From Nitzschia sp. pyKryTriq1 (taxonomy: Eukaryota; Bacillariophyta; Bacillariophyceae; Bacillariales; Bacillariaceae), in contig OY101127.1 of NCBI GenBank assembly GCA_956465555.1, forward strand, positions 806,001 to 870,000: 64,000 nt of DNA, in the 5' to 3' direction. This document shows, in pieces, positions 29,851-39,778 of this stretch (its first letter is position 1; each line of letters starts with the position of its first letter). Both the position numbers and the translations under genes were made by a program. Under the pieces are notes generated by a model, which had not been told where the DNA came from, ran no database searches, and saw only the letters and a list, made by a program, of their open reading frames with translations.

Positions 29851-30756
29851 TAAAATGATTGGTGTATGATATGGATCAACGTCGTCCTGACCAAAATAAA
29901 AAAGAGAGCAGTGAGCAAAGAGACCACTTTTCCTTTTTTCGAAGAAGAACAATCGACAATCAACTTTTTCCAATTTTCCAACAAAAGCCAAAAGCCCTGT
30001 ACGTAGCTGTAGTAGTGTCAAGAAGCGTCATCTTGCTAGTAGGACAGGTTGCGCCGGGCGGGGGTCGTAGTCGGGGAAAGAGGACGGAGGAGGGACAGAC
30101 CTGGCAGTCTTGAAAGCCGCCGTCGTGCATGGGGCACTGTAAATTTACACCCATCAAGTGCATTAGCATCATGAAAGTAAACACCCCCAAACAGTATCTT
30201 CCTCTACTACTACTAGGAATGCAAACACATTGATGGGTACTATAATAGGTACTATATTGAGTCTTACATAGTACCTGTCTGGCCGACCACTAGTACGATG
30301 ATACAGTACTAATAGTCCTCGTCCATCGTACCGGTATCGCTTGCCTCGACGTGTCGCGAAGTGTCGTGAAGTGTCGCGACGCGTTTTGTAAAAAGCTTAC
30401 ACTACGCTACCTACGTGGCCGGGGTATCCCCGAACCGTTCCAGGGACCGGAATTGATGTGGTCATATTAGTCAGATTAGTAGCGGTCGGGTCATTCTCTC
30501 GAGAATGACTGTCACCGATCGTTTGTTGCTGATCGTAATCTACTTTCATAACTTTCATGTACAGTACTACTTGCAATTATCCCACACTCTTTGGCTAGAT
30601 TTATTCGCATCGCAGTCATCATCAATTTCGACATTCATTCCTCCTCGACCCTCAACTTCCGACCGACAGTTTTTGTTGTTGTTCTGCGACACGTGGCATC
30701 ATACATGGAACGTACAGTATCATACACAACTTCACCTTAGTTCAGGCTCACTTACT
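29851..30756. other. Divergent upstream region of ABC-F and NXPE-like genes
   Basis: No gene is supported. It contains three 10-bp units, GTGTCGCGAA, GTGTCGTGAA and GTGTCGCGAC, at 30351-30380, followed by GCGT, and a TACCGGTA at about 30328. The frame upstream of the NXPE-like start is open for 84 codons but looks like 5-prime leader. Confidence 0.5.
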
Positions 30757-32742
30757 ATGTTGTCCTCTTCAATCACACCGGCAGGGGCACATCGTCGTAG
30801 ACCTGTTTTCCACTCTGGAGAGAATCAGAAAGTTCCATCGGAAGAAACAACAACAACAACAACCATGATGATGATGAATTCATCCCCTCGCAACAACAGC
30901 AGCAGTTCTGGTGGCAACAATGCAAATCGGTGTTTGTCTACCCAACAAATGACGCTCTTGATGATTCTGTTGGTCAATGTTGGAATGTTCCTGGCAACAG
31001 CTTTTCTGCCGGGAGAGCCATCCTATGAAAGATATATGTTGCCGGGATTTCCGACCAGTGCTAGTATCAAGGAATTGGAGCAAAAAATTGAAAAGAAGGA
31101 CAAACGAATTGCCTCTCTTCTTGAAAAAGTCAATGCGGCCAATGTGCAAGCCAAAAAGAATGACAACCATATCCAAAGTAACCAAAAGAACATGAATGCA
31201 GTGGAAGTGGATATTTTCGAGTTGACAAAAGCTGATGATCGTTACAACATTCTACCACATGAACTTCCCGGATATACTGGTTTTGCCCGTCCTCCCTACA
31301 CCTTGGCCCCCTTCTACTCCATTGTGAGTCATCCTACGGCACCCGCCAAGGTTGGAGAACCTTTCTCCATCAAGGTTCACTGCAGTCACAATCATTGCAA
31401 AGAAGGAGGTGCCCTCTTTTATTTGAGAGCCTTTGGTCCTGCCATTTTGCCAGGGAAAGCAACCGACCACGGAAACGGAACCTACACGTTAACTCTACAT
31501 CCACATGACCTGGGGCAGTATCACTATGAAGTCGTCTTGACCTTTTCCAAGGCACCCAAAATGGAACAGCTGCCCGTTCCAGGAAGCCCGGGAGAGCCAT
31601 CCTATGAAGGATACATGTTGCCGGGATTTCCAGTTACTTTTCAAGTAGGGTCCCCAAAAGAACAACATGAATTCCAGCGGATGCAGAGACAGCAATTTGG
31701 CGAAAATATTGTTAACCCCAAGGACTTGCCAGCGTGCCAGGCCAGGGATTTGGTCGAGACTGGATTGGATACGCCCTTGGAAAAGGCGCGCTGGGTCTTG
31801 GCCAAAAAACCACGCCACAATGTTACATTTGAAACTATCAAGGGAACAGACTATAAAACAAAGGATGACATTTCCTTGGAGGGTTATCAAGATTCAGTCA
31901 ACTCTGTTGGTATTCAAATGGATTACCAATACATCAATTGTCACCTGGAATCCATGGAGAATTTGGTAAATGCGGATTTATGGAGAAATGCAATGAAGGA
32001 ATCACATCTTACCTTCGGAAACAAGAATGAGCGCCTTCATTTTGTCTTTTTTGGTGATTCCAACATTCGAAATCAATACAATTTCTTCCGAGACCGTGTG
32101 GCCAAGCCCTTGAAATACCTTGGTGGCCAGATGGAGCTCTCCTACGTTGAGGTTATGAAGTTCTGGCCGTATACCTGGGAGAAGTCCAGGGGGACATTTT
32201 TGAATTTGACCCGAGATCATCCAGACGATCATTATGTGATGGTGTACAATGTAGGCTTGCATGAGATTGCCAATCGTTGTGCCTTGTTTGGACAACGTGC
32301 TGGTCGTGTCAAGTCCGATCCAGGTCCATGCATCCCATTTTATCAAGAAGATGTTGGCAATATGACAGAGCTGGTCTCGTCGAAAAAGGCCATGGTCAAA
32401 ATCTGGCAGTCCACCACAGCAGGATGGCCAAAGTGGGGTGTCTTTGGCGTGGCATGGCCACAAAAGGGTGGGCAGCCCTTTCCCCAGGCGACAGACGCTT
32501 GTTATCACACGAACAAGGCTGCTTGGGATGTTGTCAAAGCGAAAGGAGTGCAAGTGATGGATGCATACTGGATGACACTCAGTCGTCCGGATCATCGTGA
32601 AGTGATTGACAAGGATGCATCTAGGACATCCTATAAACTTGTACACATGGGTCCGGAGGTTTATGTCTTGCTGCTTCGGCAAATTATGACAGTTGCCCTG
32701 GATGCTATCCGCAATGGCGAAAGGGGACAGCAGTACTTGTAG
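30757..32742 (+). CDS. NXPE-like type II Golgi protein with SGNH/PC-esterase domain
   Basis: A 661-residue single-exon protein from the ATG at 30757. After a Thr/Met/Asn-rich cytosolic head comes one membrane anchor (about residues 65-84), then a short coiled coil (IKELEQKIEKKDKRIASLLE). Next is an Ig/filamin-like domain (about 185-295; HPTAPAKVGEPFSIKVH, GNGTYTLTLHPHDLGQYHYE). The C-terminal domain is SGNH/PC-esterase-like: LHFVFFGDSNIRNQYNFF with Gly-Asp-Ser, a VYNVGLHE block, and a late HM in KLVHMGPEV. This combination is that of NXPE and related O-acetyltransferase-like proteins, suggesting esterification of glycans in the Golgi. A 15-residue piece, PGEPSYERYMLPGFP, occurs twice (see findings). 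Catalytic activity is inferred. Confidence 0.75.
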   Translation: MLSSSITPAGAHRRRPVFHSGENQKVPSEETTTTTTMMMMNSSPRNNSSSSGGNNANRCLSTQQMTLLMILLVNVGMFLATAFLPGEPSYERYMLPGFPTSASIKELEQKIEKKDKRIASLLEKVNAANVQAKKNDNHIQSNQKNMNAVEVDIFELTKADDRYNILPHELPGYTGFARPPYTLAPFYSIVSHPTAPAKVGEPFSIKVHCSHNHCKEGGALFYLRAFGPAILPGKATDHGNGTYTLTLHPHDLGQYHYEVVLTFSKAPKMEQLPVPGSPGEPSYEGYMLPGFPVTFQVGSPKEQHEFQRMQRQQFGENIVNPKDLPACQARDLVETGLDTPLEKARWVLAKKPRHNVTFETIKGTDYKTKDDISLEGYQDSVNSVGIQMDYQYINCHLESMENLVNADLWRNAMKESHLTFGNKNERLHFVFFGDSNIRNQYNFFRDRVAKPLKYLGGQMELSYVEVMKFWPYTWEKSRGTFLNLTRDHPDDHYVMVYNVGLHEIANRCALFGQRAGRVKSDPGPCIPFYQEDVGNMTELVSSKKAMVKIWQSTTAGWPKWGVFGVAWPQKGGQPFPQATDACYHTNKAAWDVVKAKGVQVMDAYWMTLSRPDHREVIDKDASRTSYKLVHMGPEVYVLLLRQIMTVALDAIRNGERGQQYL

Positions 32743-33479
32743 CAGATTTTCATATAATCATCCTCACTACCGAAGCTGCCCTTAGCGCAATGTCACATTT
32801 TGCGCGTCGTCCTCTACAGCCAATCCTTTCGATCACAGGCCTTACACTTTCTTGTTAGCGGTAATGTTTTATCAGATCCATGAACTCGTTTTTGTGTTCA
32901 GTAGGCATTGTATGCGCTGCCCACCCACATTCCACCAAATAGCCCTGGCGTTCTATCTGTACTAGTAGTATCTTCCGTTGCAGCTACCAAATGGTGGTTC
33001 CGTCGCTGGTAGGAAGGCCACCTGGGTCCGTCTCGTAAGTCGGTTCATACTCAAGTTATTCTCGGCCAAAAGGCAAGCAGCACGACATACTTTACTCGTT
33101 GGCGCCCACTAACAACAACGTCACAATAGTGAAAAAAATGTATGATGCCTCCTTGAAAATACGACGCCAATAAAGTAATAATAAATAGCAAAATGTACGT
33201 GCTTTTACCGTGCTAATGACGCGTCGTAATAATGTCGCGTCGAAACGACGCGTTTCTACCAGTTACTGCATTCGTTTTTTATATACAGTATAAACGAGCT
33301 GGCAGAACTAGTAGTACTACCTGCACCGGTAGTTAGTTCTACTTTTTCATGCCCGCTCCTTGCAATTTAAGGAGCAGTACATCCTCAATCGTTCACGTAG
33401 ACCTCCGCCCGTGTTGCGAAAACGCAGCTCTTCATCAAAGATCTCGGGCAGTACAGTACTCGTACAATAATGGCCAGCA
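32743..33479. other. Intergenic spacer
   Basis: No gene. It includes a hairpin CGCGTCG-AAA-CGACGCG at 33236-33252 next to GACGCGTCG at about 33219, that is, several ACGCGT/CGACG units in 35 bp, and a CACCGGTAG near 33325. Confidence 0.5.
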
Positions 33480-34316
33480 TCACTTGAGACTCCAGGGATT
33501 CAAATCATCATCTTCAACATTTTCCTCTATATCCATGTTCCAATCCATGGCAAATAGACGACGACGTAAAACTCGTTCAACTTTCCCACTCCATCGTTTG
33601 TTTGGATTTTCCTGTCGCTCAACTTCATCCATTTTCCCGACCGAATCCACTAAGAGTTCCATCAATGGACTGCAGTTGCTTCGAGATTGAGGCCCTGCCT
33701 CGCAAATGCGATTGAAAATGGCGTTTATTTGTTCCTGAGAAAATCTTCCCTCCTGCAGTCGAAGCAATACTTGCTCTTCAGTCTTGAGTAATTGTGTTCT
33801 ATCGTTGACCTGTACTTCAATCAGCAGTTGTTCGATCCAACTGTCAACTTTTGCTTTTCGTTTCGCCAGTTTTTCGGCCTCTTCTCGTTCAAGCTGGCTA
33901 CGCATAGCTGCTGCTTCAGCGCGAAGTTTCTGCGCCTGATCTTGCAAAGTCAATGCGTGCTTTTCGCAAAGTTCTCGCGGCATGTGTGCTAGTGCGGCCT
34001 CGTCGTCTTGAAGGGCAGCAGGTTCGATTTCACTCTCCTCGTCGTTGACAGAGCTTGCAGAGGCTTTCCTGGTGATCAACGACTGCCGCGACGGACGGGA
34101 GGGGAACGAACCATGGTGAAAGACAGTCTTCTCGCAGCGCGCCGACTTGGCCGTAGGCCAGATCTCAGTCGCAACACTACCATTCGCAGGGTCCAATTTA
34201 TTCTTGCGGTGTGCAAACCCCTCCGCGAAGCGAGCTGATGCTACGGTGCGTTCATTCGTCGACGGTTTCCATGCAGAAAGCAGGAGCAAGAGGTGCAAAA
34301 CGCCCTGCAACGACAT
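33480..34316 (-). CDS. Unrecognised protein with signal peptide and coiled coil, possibly plastid
   Basis: A 278-residue single-exon frame. The start MSLQGVLHLLLLLSAW is a clear signal-peptide-like hydrophobic run; TVASARFAEGFA follows and could serve as the ASAF-type cleavage motif of plastid preproteins. The middle (about 130-190) is a highly charged helix (LRAEAAAMRSQLEREEAEKL) likely to form a coiled coil. The C-terminal part has EQINAIFNRICEAG and MELLVDSVGKMDEVER and a final acidic segment with MDWNMDIEENVEDDD. I know no family for it. Open length, signal peptide and coherent composition argue it is real. Plastid lumen or stroma location is inferred. Confidence 0.6.
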   Translation of the reverse strand: MSLQGVLHLLLLLSAWKPSTNERTVASARFAEGFAHRKNKLDPANGSVATEIWPTAKSARCEKTVFHHGSFPSRPSRQSLITRKASASSVNDEESEIEPAALQDDEAALAHMPRELCEKHALTLQDQAQKLRAEAAAMRSQLEREEAEKLAKRKAKVDSWIEQLLIEVQVNDRTQLLKTEEQVLLRLQEGRFSQEQINAIFNRICEAGPQSRSNCSPLMELLVDSVGKMDEVERQENPNKRWSGKVERVLRRRLFAMDWNMDIEENVEDDDLNPWSLK

Positions 34317-34818
34317 TTCACAATCAGGGAGGTATGGATAGGGATAGTGCTATGCAAAAGTCGTTCTTAGACCACCAATGTGCCGTACCAACATAAATTC
34401 TCGGACGGGCGAATGGGGCGACGGAGACCGAAACCATTCACAATTGGGTATGCTCTATGCTTGCTGTAAGAAGAAAAGCGCAAACCTTTACTTTACCCGT
34501 AGTCACCACTCTACAGTACTTCAACTGCACGCTCTCTCTCTCTCCCCCAGGAGTAGTGGACTCTCTACTAGACTACTACCGGTAGAGTAGAAAAACCTGA
34601 CTACTACTAGAGTAGAGGAACCTTCTGAATGTCCTACTACTCTAGAGTAGTAGTGTGGTTTTGCGCTGGCAGCGCGAGACTGGTGGTGGGTGTGGCTGGC
34701 AGACGCTGCATGTGTGATGGAACTCGTTCACGGTGCTTGGCCGCAAGATGTGCCGTACCGGTAGTGAATGTGCCACGGTACAAATTCTACCTACGACGGA
34801 ACAGAAGGAATCATACGA
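34317..34818. other. Spacer with a dense CTACTACTAG/TACCGGTA cluster
   Basis: The stretch 34553-34655 consists of CTACTAC/GTAGTAG runs, including the perfect 20-bp palindrome CTACTACTCTAGAGTAGTAG at 34634-34653, and TACCGGTA at about 34577. Another TACCGGTA lies at about 34755. No gene is seen. Confidence 0.6.
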
Positions 34819-35097
34819 CTAAACTACTCTCTTACAATTTACGCTCTTTCTACTATCATTATCAACATCATCACCAAATGCCGACGTCCGTTCAGTTGCT
34901 TTCATCTTGTCCTCTCGTCTCTTCTTCAATGAGACAAATGCATTCGAAGGGAGATCCTTTGCGAGGGCCTTGCTCCTGCGAATCTCCCTTTGATTGCGCT
35001 TGTGGTCATCTCGATCGTCAAATAGGGTGAAAAGTTGTCTCATGTTTTTGTCGGCGACGAGGTCAATATTGTCCCATTCCGCTGTGACATTCGTCAT
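34819..35097 (-). CDS. Small charged hypothetical protein
   Basis: A 92-codon frame from the ATG at 35097 (a further ATG lies 9 codons upstream). It is rich in Asp, Lys and Arg: MTNVTAEWDNIDLVADKNMR, DDRDDHKRNQREIRRSKALA and SLKKRREDKMKATERTSAFG. Composition is protein-like rather than random, and the predicted structure is helical, but there is no domain and no family I recognise. It may be a chance frame. Confidence 0.3.
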   Translation of the reverse strand: MTNVTAEWDNIDLVADKNMRQLFTLFDDRDDHKRNQREIRRSKALAKDLPSNAFVSLKKRREDKMKATERTSAFGDDVDNDSRKSVNCKRVV

Positions 35098-35782
35098 ATC
35101 ACTTGGCTGATTGGAGTATAGCAATCAGCGGGTTGATTGAACAATCAATGGATTAAGTACTGCTGGAGTCAATGTATTTTGAAAAAGTTATTGGGCAAAT
35201 CAAGTTTTGAAAGGGGCCACAGAGTACCGGTAGCTCTCTCTGTCCGTCGTCCTGCGAACTCCCAACGCACGCAAGATACAATGCCGATGCCGCTTACTTA
35301 GGACACTTGTGTCGGACTCCACGTCTTATGCTAGTCGCAGAAATGAAAATACCACAGCATTATGTACCGGTACATACCGGTACCGGTACCGATATATGCT
35401 CGAACAGTACAATAATTCAATAATAATCGTATGTATGTGTTGTTATCGCTGCTTTCTTTCACATATCTCCCGCGGCAACCTCCGTCCCCCGCCGCTCCCG
35501 CCTACAGTACATCTTCCGCTGTTCCCGTATCTGTTCATTGCTACTTTCGTACAACTGTTGAATAACTTGGCAGATAATCCAAATCCACAAAAGAAAAGTC
35601 TACGAGTAATACCGTACTCGTACGAGTATCGTTAGAGTATTGTACTGTAGTCGTCAACCCTCGACAAGAGAGAGCCAAGTGAGTCAGTCGGCTGTATTCT
35701 ATCGTTGTTATTGCCCTCGTCTAGCTTGGAAGCTCGAAGGAATGCAATAGGTGTTTTATGCCCAAAACATTCCGGCAGAAGC
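35098..35782. other. Spacer with TACCGGTA copies upstream of the large orphan
   Basis: No gene is supported. TACCGGTA occurs at about 35225 and three overlapping or adjacent copies lie at 35362-35395. A pyrimidine-rich stretch follows at about 35475-35520. Confidence 0.5.
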
Positions 35783-38700
35783 ATGGCAAAATTTGAGAGG
35801 ACGATTCCAAGGGTCCGCAGACGAGTTGTCTACGTGGACCTAGATGACGAATTAGATGGGGGAGCCGACGAGCTAGAATTCGGTGCATGGTTGCCAGCTG
35901 AGGGAAATCTAGCTGGGTTGTGTACCGCAAATTGTCAAGAAGTTTCAGAATCGACATATTATGATCAGTCAGAGGCGATCTCGCATGCCTTGTGCGCTCA
36001 ACGCGGAGGCGGGATAACTCTGCAAGCGCCTATTTGCAACACCGATGCAGTGAATGACATTGCCAGGAAATGGCCCCGCTCAGAACCATACGCTTCAGCA
36101 AGACCATCGGAAAATGGTGAGAAAGGCAAGGGAACGCAGAGACGATACAAAGAGCGGCACAACTACGCCAAAGCCCTACTTAGGTCCGACAAGGAGCTGG
36201 AGAAACTCTCAAGAAAGATTCGTTCAGAAATTCAACAGTCCGAGATTTTGGAACTTGCTCTCGAGGCTGAGCGGGCCGCGAATGCCGGTTTTCAGAGCTT
36301 CTCGGCGAGGCCGTCGACGTTTGGTGTGGAAACCCTTCAAAATGGGAAATATCCGCTCAATTTGCGCAGAACGAAAACGTTTTCAGAAGGTGAAACGTAC
36401 AAGACTTTATCAATATCACACGACAAGAGGATGAAACTCCATCTGAGAAATGTGTCTGAGGTAATTCCACAATGGAAAGAGCTTCATTCACACATGAGGA
36501 CTCATCTCTTCCGTCGAAAAGTAGAGGAGAGCTCTCTTGTTTTCCGTGAAGTTGAGAAAGAATTGCCACGAAAGGAGCGAAATGCTCAAGTGGATGGTGT
36601 AATTGGTGGCACTGCGAACGAGTCCTTCAATTTCTTTGGCGGCATTGCGGATATGACAATGTCAAGATTAAAAGCCCGTGGCGTGATGCACGAACATACC
36701 CTATGCGACTCAACAGACATGGAAAGAGTTGTCGAGGAAGATAGCCAAGCTTCGGGCACATCAAACAGCAGCAAATTTGGGCCGACGCTATCTTCCCATT
36801 TATCCCCCTTGCATATGGGAAAGACTTTTCGGAGGCCATCGCTCAGTGTTCCACCTGGGCTTATCCACCCGGACGAGACCAAGGGCTTGATCGTTGCACC
36901 AGCAGGCAATGGCCAGGGTGCTGCATTGGACCTGCCTACCTTCTCGGCAGAGTTCTGCGGTGGAACACCCCAAGAGAAAGTGGGGTGTATTTGCGGGCAA
37001 AGAATATCTTTGAAAGATGGCGGTTCTGTTTTCTGTTCATCACACTCGCTTCGACGAGAAAACAGTGCGCCTGTTGAGGTACAAAGCGTAGGTAGACCCG
37101 ACGATGCAGGTACGACAATTGGCTCTCGTGCCTTGTTCGACACAGACGAAGAAGAGAACCTCAAGGGGGGAAATTATTCTCCCAGGGAACAACAACCAAG
37201 ACAGACTCCCGTAAATTGTCCATTCGCCCGGACACCGCGACGAATGGCACCAAAACCAAACGAGGCGAATGGATATGCAACTCCAGCTGGCCTTCGTGAC
37301 ATTCGATCGCAAACTTGGCACGGAGGCTCGGACATGGCCCTGAAGACTCCAGAACTAATGCATTCTCGATTGGAGCCATCCTCGATCATCGAAACAAGTA
37401 AGTGCGAACGCGAAAACGATTGCGGACTTGCATCAAGAATACCCCCTCTCCATCAAGAGGATGCTATCTTGTTGGCCCTACCTCCCATTAATGACGCACA
37501 CTCAGGGAACCGATTGGCTAATTGGTCCTTGGAAAAGCTGCATACCAGAAACTTTAGTCATTCCGAACAGTTTGCACAACCGAATCCCTCCAGTCTACCA
37601 GGCACAAAAGAAGGTCGGATACCGCAAGTCAATCTCAATCAGAGAAAGAGCGATAGTTGGGCCCCTTGTACCCCGTCTGCTGAAGCATGTTACGTGGAAC
37701 AGAATCGACTGGTCCTTTCCGAGGAAAAGATGTATCCATCCGTTCCAGCAAACGCGCCCCTATCTCGATTCGAGGTATCAAACGCTGCAGACCAGGAAGT
37801 CGCTGCGCTGGTCAAGTCTGTTGGTATTTCTTCTGCGGGTAGCAATAAAGAAAGGAGAAGTGATCCGCGTACCGACGACGATGTGTGTAGCACCTCATAT
37901 GACCGGAACGAGGAAAAAAAGGAATGCGAGCAAGCAACCTCTGGTATCAATGTTCAATTTTCTGCCAATCAGGGCACTGCATCCTTGGATCGTGTTTTTC
38001 CCTTTCCTCTCTCGAAGAAAACTGAAGATGCAGCGTGTCCTGAGAAGTGGTCGGCGGAAATCTACGAAAACACCATGCAATCCGCCATGAGTTTTGATCT
38101 TGAGAGTCACGACGACGATAGTTCAATGTCGCTTTCGATCGAAAACGAGGATAATTATCTAGGGCCAGCCTCAACTTGGGGAGGAGGATTTGCGGAAGAC
38201 AGAATGCTGATTCGGAAAACGCTGTCATGGCCAGGAGGCACCCTTGAAAGGCAAATCGATGCTCCTGGTAGTCCTCGATTTCAGTTTGACCGTGCTCATC
38301 TTGCTGCCCCAACAACACCGACTTTCGATCGATTCGATATGGGTCCACAGAATCCTGTAGCTTGTTCAGATACTCATGGGATCTGCCATAGCTTTCCTTC
38401 GCCAGACGAAAATTTCCAGGTTGCCGTTGAAGAGATGATGGCGAGGCTGTCGCCGAATGGAGGAACATGGCGTCGAGATACCTACGTTTCAGAGGATGAA
38501 AACATGGAGTTTCTAAACAACTATTTCTACTGTACAAAGATTGGTGGAGGCTCGAATACATCAGGATATAAACGTCTCGACGAACAAATTTGTGTCGATC
38601 CTTGTCATGGAAATGATTCCCTATGTCATCACATCGGCGTCGACACCGTTTGCAATGGCATTCAATTCATTTTCACCAAGCAAAGTGTACCACCTGCTGC

Positions 38701-38896
38701 CCCGAAGTCCCCTCGGCAGCGCGCGTTGTCCCTTGATACTAGTTTGCGGAAGGACAACTCAATAAGCTGGCTCCGCTCAGTTCAAGAATTGTTCACGCAG
38801 ATTGGCTCAAGGTTCGAGCCCTACGACCAGAAACGGCAGGAGTCCGTTCAATTCGACCCTCCATGCTTGAAGAAAGCTGCCATGGACTACACTTGA
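35783..38896 (+). CDS. Large disordered orphan protein (1037 residues)
   Basis: A single uninterrupted reading frame. I chose the ATG at 35783 because it opens a basic, conserved-looking start (MAKFERTIPRVRRRVVYVDL); the frame is open 26 codons further. No enzymatic or binding domain is recognised. A short charged helix lies at about residues 150-190 (SRKIRSEIQQSEILELALEA). The rest is Ser/Pro/Asp-rich and likely disordered, with many SPR/TPR/SPxR motifs that could be CDK or MAP-kinase sites (APGSPRFQFDRAH, APTTPTFDRFD, APKSPRQRALSLD). There is no signal peptide, so cytosol or nucleus. A 3.1-kb open frame in DNA of about 48% G+C cannot be chance. A scaffold or regulator role is speculation. 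Confidence 0.75.
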   Translation: MAKFERTIPRVRRRVVYVDLDDELDGGADELEFGAWLPAEGNLAGLCTANCQEVSESTYYDQSEAISHALCAQRGGGITLQAPICNTDAVNDIARKWPRSEPYASARPSENGEKGKGTQRRYKERHNYAKALLRSDKELEKLSRKIRSEIQQSEILELALEAERAANAGFQSFSARPSTFGVETLQNGKYPLNLRRTKTFSEGETYKTLSISHDKRMKLHLRNVSEVIPQWKELHSHMRTHLFRRKVEESSLVFREVEKELPRKERNAQVDGVIGGTANESFNFFGGIADMTMSRLKARGVMHEHTLCDSTDMERVVEEDSQASGTSNSSKFGPTLSSHLSPLHMGKTFRRPSLSVPPGLIHPDETKGLIVAPAGNGQGAALDLPTFSAEFCGGTPQEKVGCICGQRISLKDGGSVFCSSHSLRRENSAPVEVQSVGRPDDAGTTIGSRALFDTDEEENLKGGNYSPREQQPRQTPVNCPFARTPRRMAPKPNEANGYATPAGLRDIRSQTWHGGSDMALKTPELMHSRLEPSSIIETSKCERENDCGLASRIPPLHQEDAILLALPPINDAHSGNRLANWSLEKLHTRNFSHSEQFAQPNPSSLPGTKEGRIPQVNLNQRKSDSWAPCTPSAEACYVEQNRLVLSEEKMYPSVPANAPLSRFEVSNAADQEVAALVKSVGISSAGSNKERRSDPRTDDDVCSTSYDRNEEKKECEQATSGINVQFSANQGTASLDRVFPFPLSKKTEDAACPEKWSAEIYENTMQSAMSFDLESHDDDSSMSLSIENEDNYLGPASTWGGGFAEDRMLIRKTLSWPGGTLERQIDAPGSPRFQFDRAHLAAPTTPTFDRFDMGPQNPVACSDTHGICHSFPSPDENFQVAVEEMMARLSPNGGTWRRDTYVSEDENMEFLNNYFYCTKIGGGSNTSGYKRLDEQICVDPCHGNDSLCHHIGVDTVCNGIQFIFTKQSVPPAAPKSPRQRALSLDTSLRKDNSISWLRSVQELFTQIGSRFEPYDQKRQESVQFDPPCLKKAAMDYT

Positions 38897-38947
38897 GCCC
38901 CAAGAGAAATAACACGAAGTTGCAGCGTAAATAAGTCTAGTTCGAGT

Positions 38948-39778
38948 TTACATGTCGTCGATTTCTGACGGTTCGGTCCCCCAATTCTTGGAAAAGTCTT
39001 TTTCTTTGCGAACAAGTAATTCAGGTACTCCACTGCCATCACGGATAATAAGGATATCCTGATCCACGTAAGTTACATAGATTGATCTCGAATAGCGAAG
39101 CATATCTGGGAATTCGACCGAACGCCCCATCACTGAAGTGCTTTCATAGGTTTCTCTCAGTCTCAGATCAGACTCGACCTCTAATTTAGACTTGACCTTC
39201 ACAGACGAGTTCCCGAAAGCTGATTTCACCCCAACGGTAGCCTGGACACGGGGTTGCTCACGACTAATCGATATTTCCAAATCCCGAATTTCTACGAGAC
39301 TGGACGGAAGTTGGTTCGCAAGAGAGATGGCAAAAAGGCCGGGGCTATATCCGCCACTATACAAGAAAAGCGCAAGCTGTCTTGTTGGAGAGGCCAGAGC
39401 CCAGTCAGAGGTGTAACCCGCAGCATATCGCAGCTCCCACACACCGTTAACCAGGGAAGACTTTGCTGGTTGCTCTGTTGGGTTCAACGCTTCCAACTTC
39501 AAGATTACCTCGTTGATGGCGGCTCGGTTGCTGTCCGAAATTTCCCCAATAGCGCTTGGCACGAGATCGAGCAAGCTCGTTACAGCAGCTTCGGCTGCTG
39601 TTGGCTCAAAGTCCTCAATTTCAACCGTAAAAAAATTATCTTCGCTGCTGGCGTCACTCGGCGTGTCTGAAGGTGCGCTCCATCTGGCCAGCGTCTTCGT
39701 TGGCAAATGCGGGTACGGGGCAAAGGAAGTTGCCGAGCAAGCGAAGAATGCCAAGAAGAAAAAAAGCAAACGTCTCAT
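38948..39778 (-). CDS. Plastid lipid-associated protein (PAP/fibrillin)
   Basis: A 276-residue single-exon protein. I chose the ATG at 39778 because it begins MRRLLFFFLAFFACSATSFA, a signal peptide ending in a SATSFAP plastid motif; the upstream 84 codons are not needed. The fibrillin domain follows: VTSLLDLVPSAIGE, SDSNRAAINEVILKLEALNP, LVNGVWELRYAAGY, then GRSVEFPDMLRYSRSIYVTY and YVDQDILIIRDGSG near the end, the usual PAP C-terminal block. Fibrillins coat plastoglobules and thylakoid edges and bind lipophilic molecules. The short loop before SPTRQLALFLYSGGYSPG is lineage-specific. It is tail-to-tail with the orphan, 51 bp apart. Confidence 0.88.
   Translation of the reverse strand: MRRLLFFFLAFFACSATSFAPYPHLPTKTLARWSAPSDTPSDASSEDNFFTVEIEDFEPTAAEAAVTSLLDLVPSAIGEISDSNRAAINEVILKLEALNPTEQPAKSSLVNGVWELRYAAGYTSDWALASPTRQLALFLYSGGYSPGLFAISLANQLPSSLVEIRDLEISISREQPRVQATVGVKSAFGNSSVKVKSKLEVESDLRLRETYESTSVMGRSVEFPDMLRYSRSIYVTYVDQDILIIRDGSGVPELLVRKEKDFSKNWGTEPSEIDDM

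Noticed and set aside
33349-33690. 113-codon plus-strand frame opposite the end of the signal-peptide protein
   Set aside because: It lies largely antisense to the better-supported gene and has no protein-like features.
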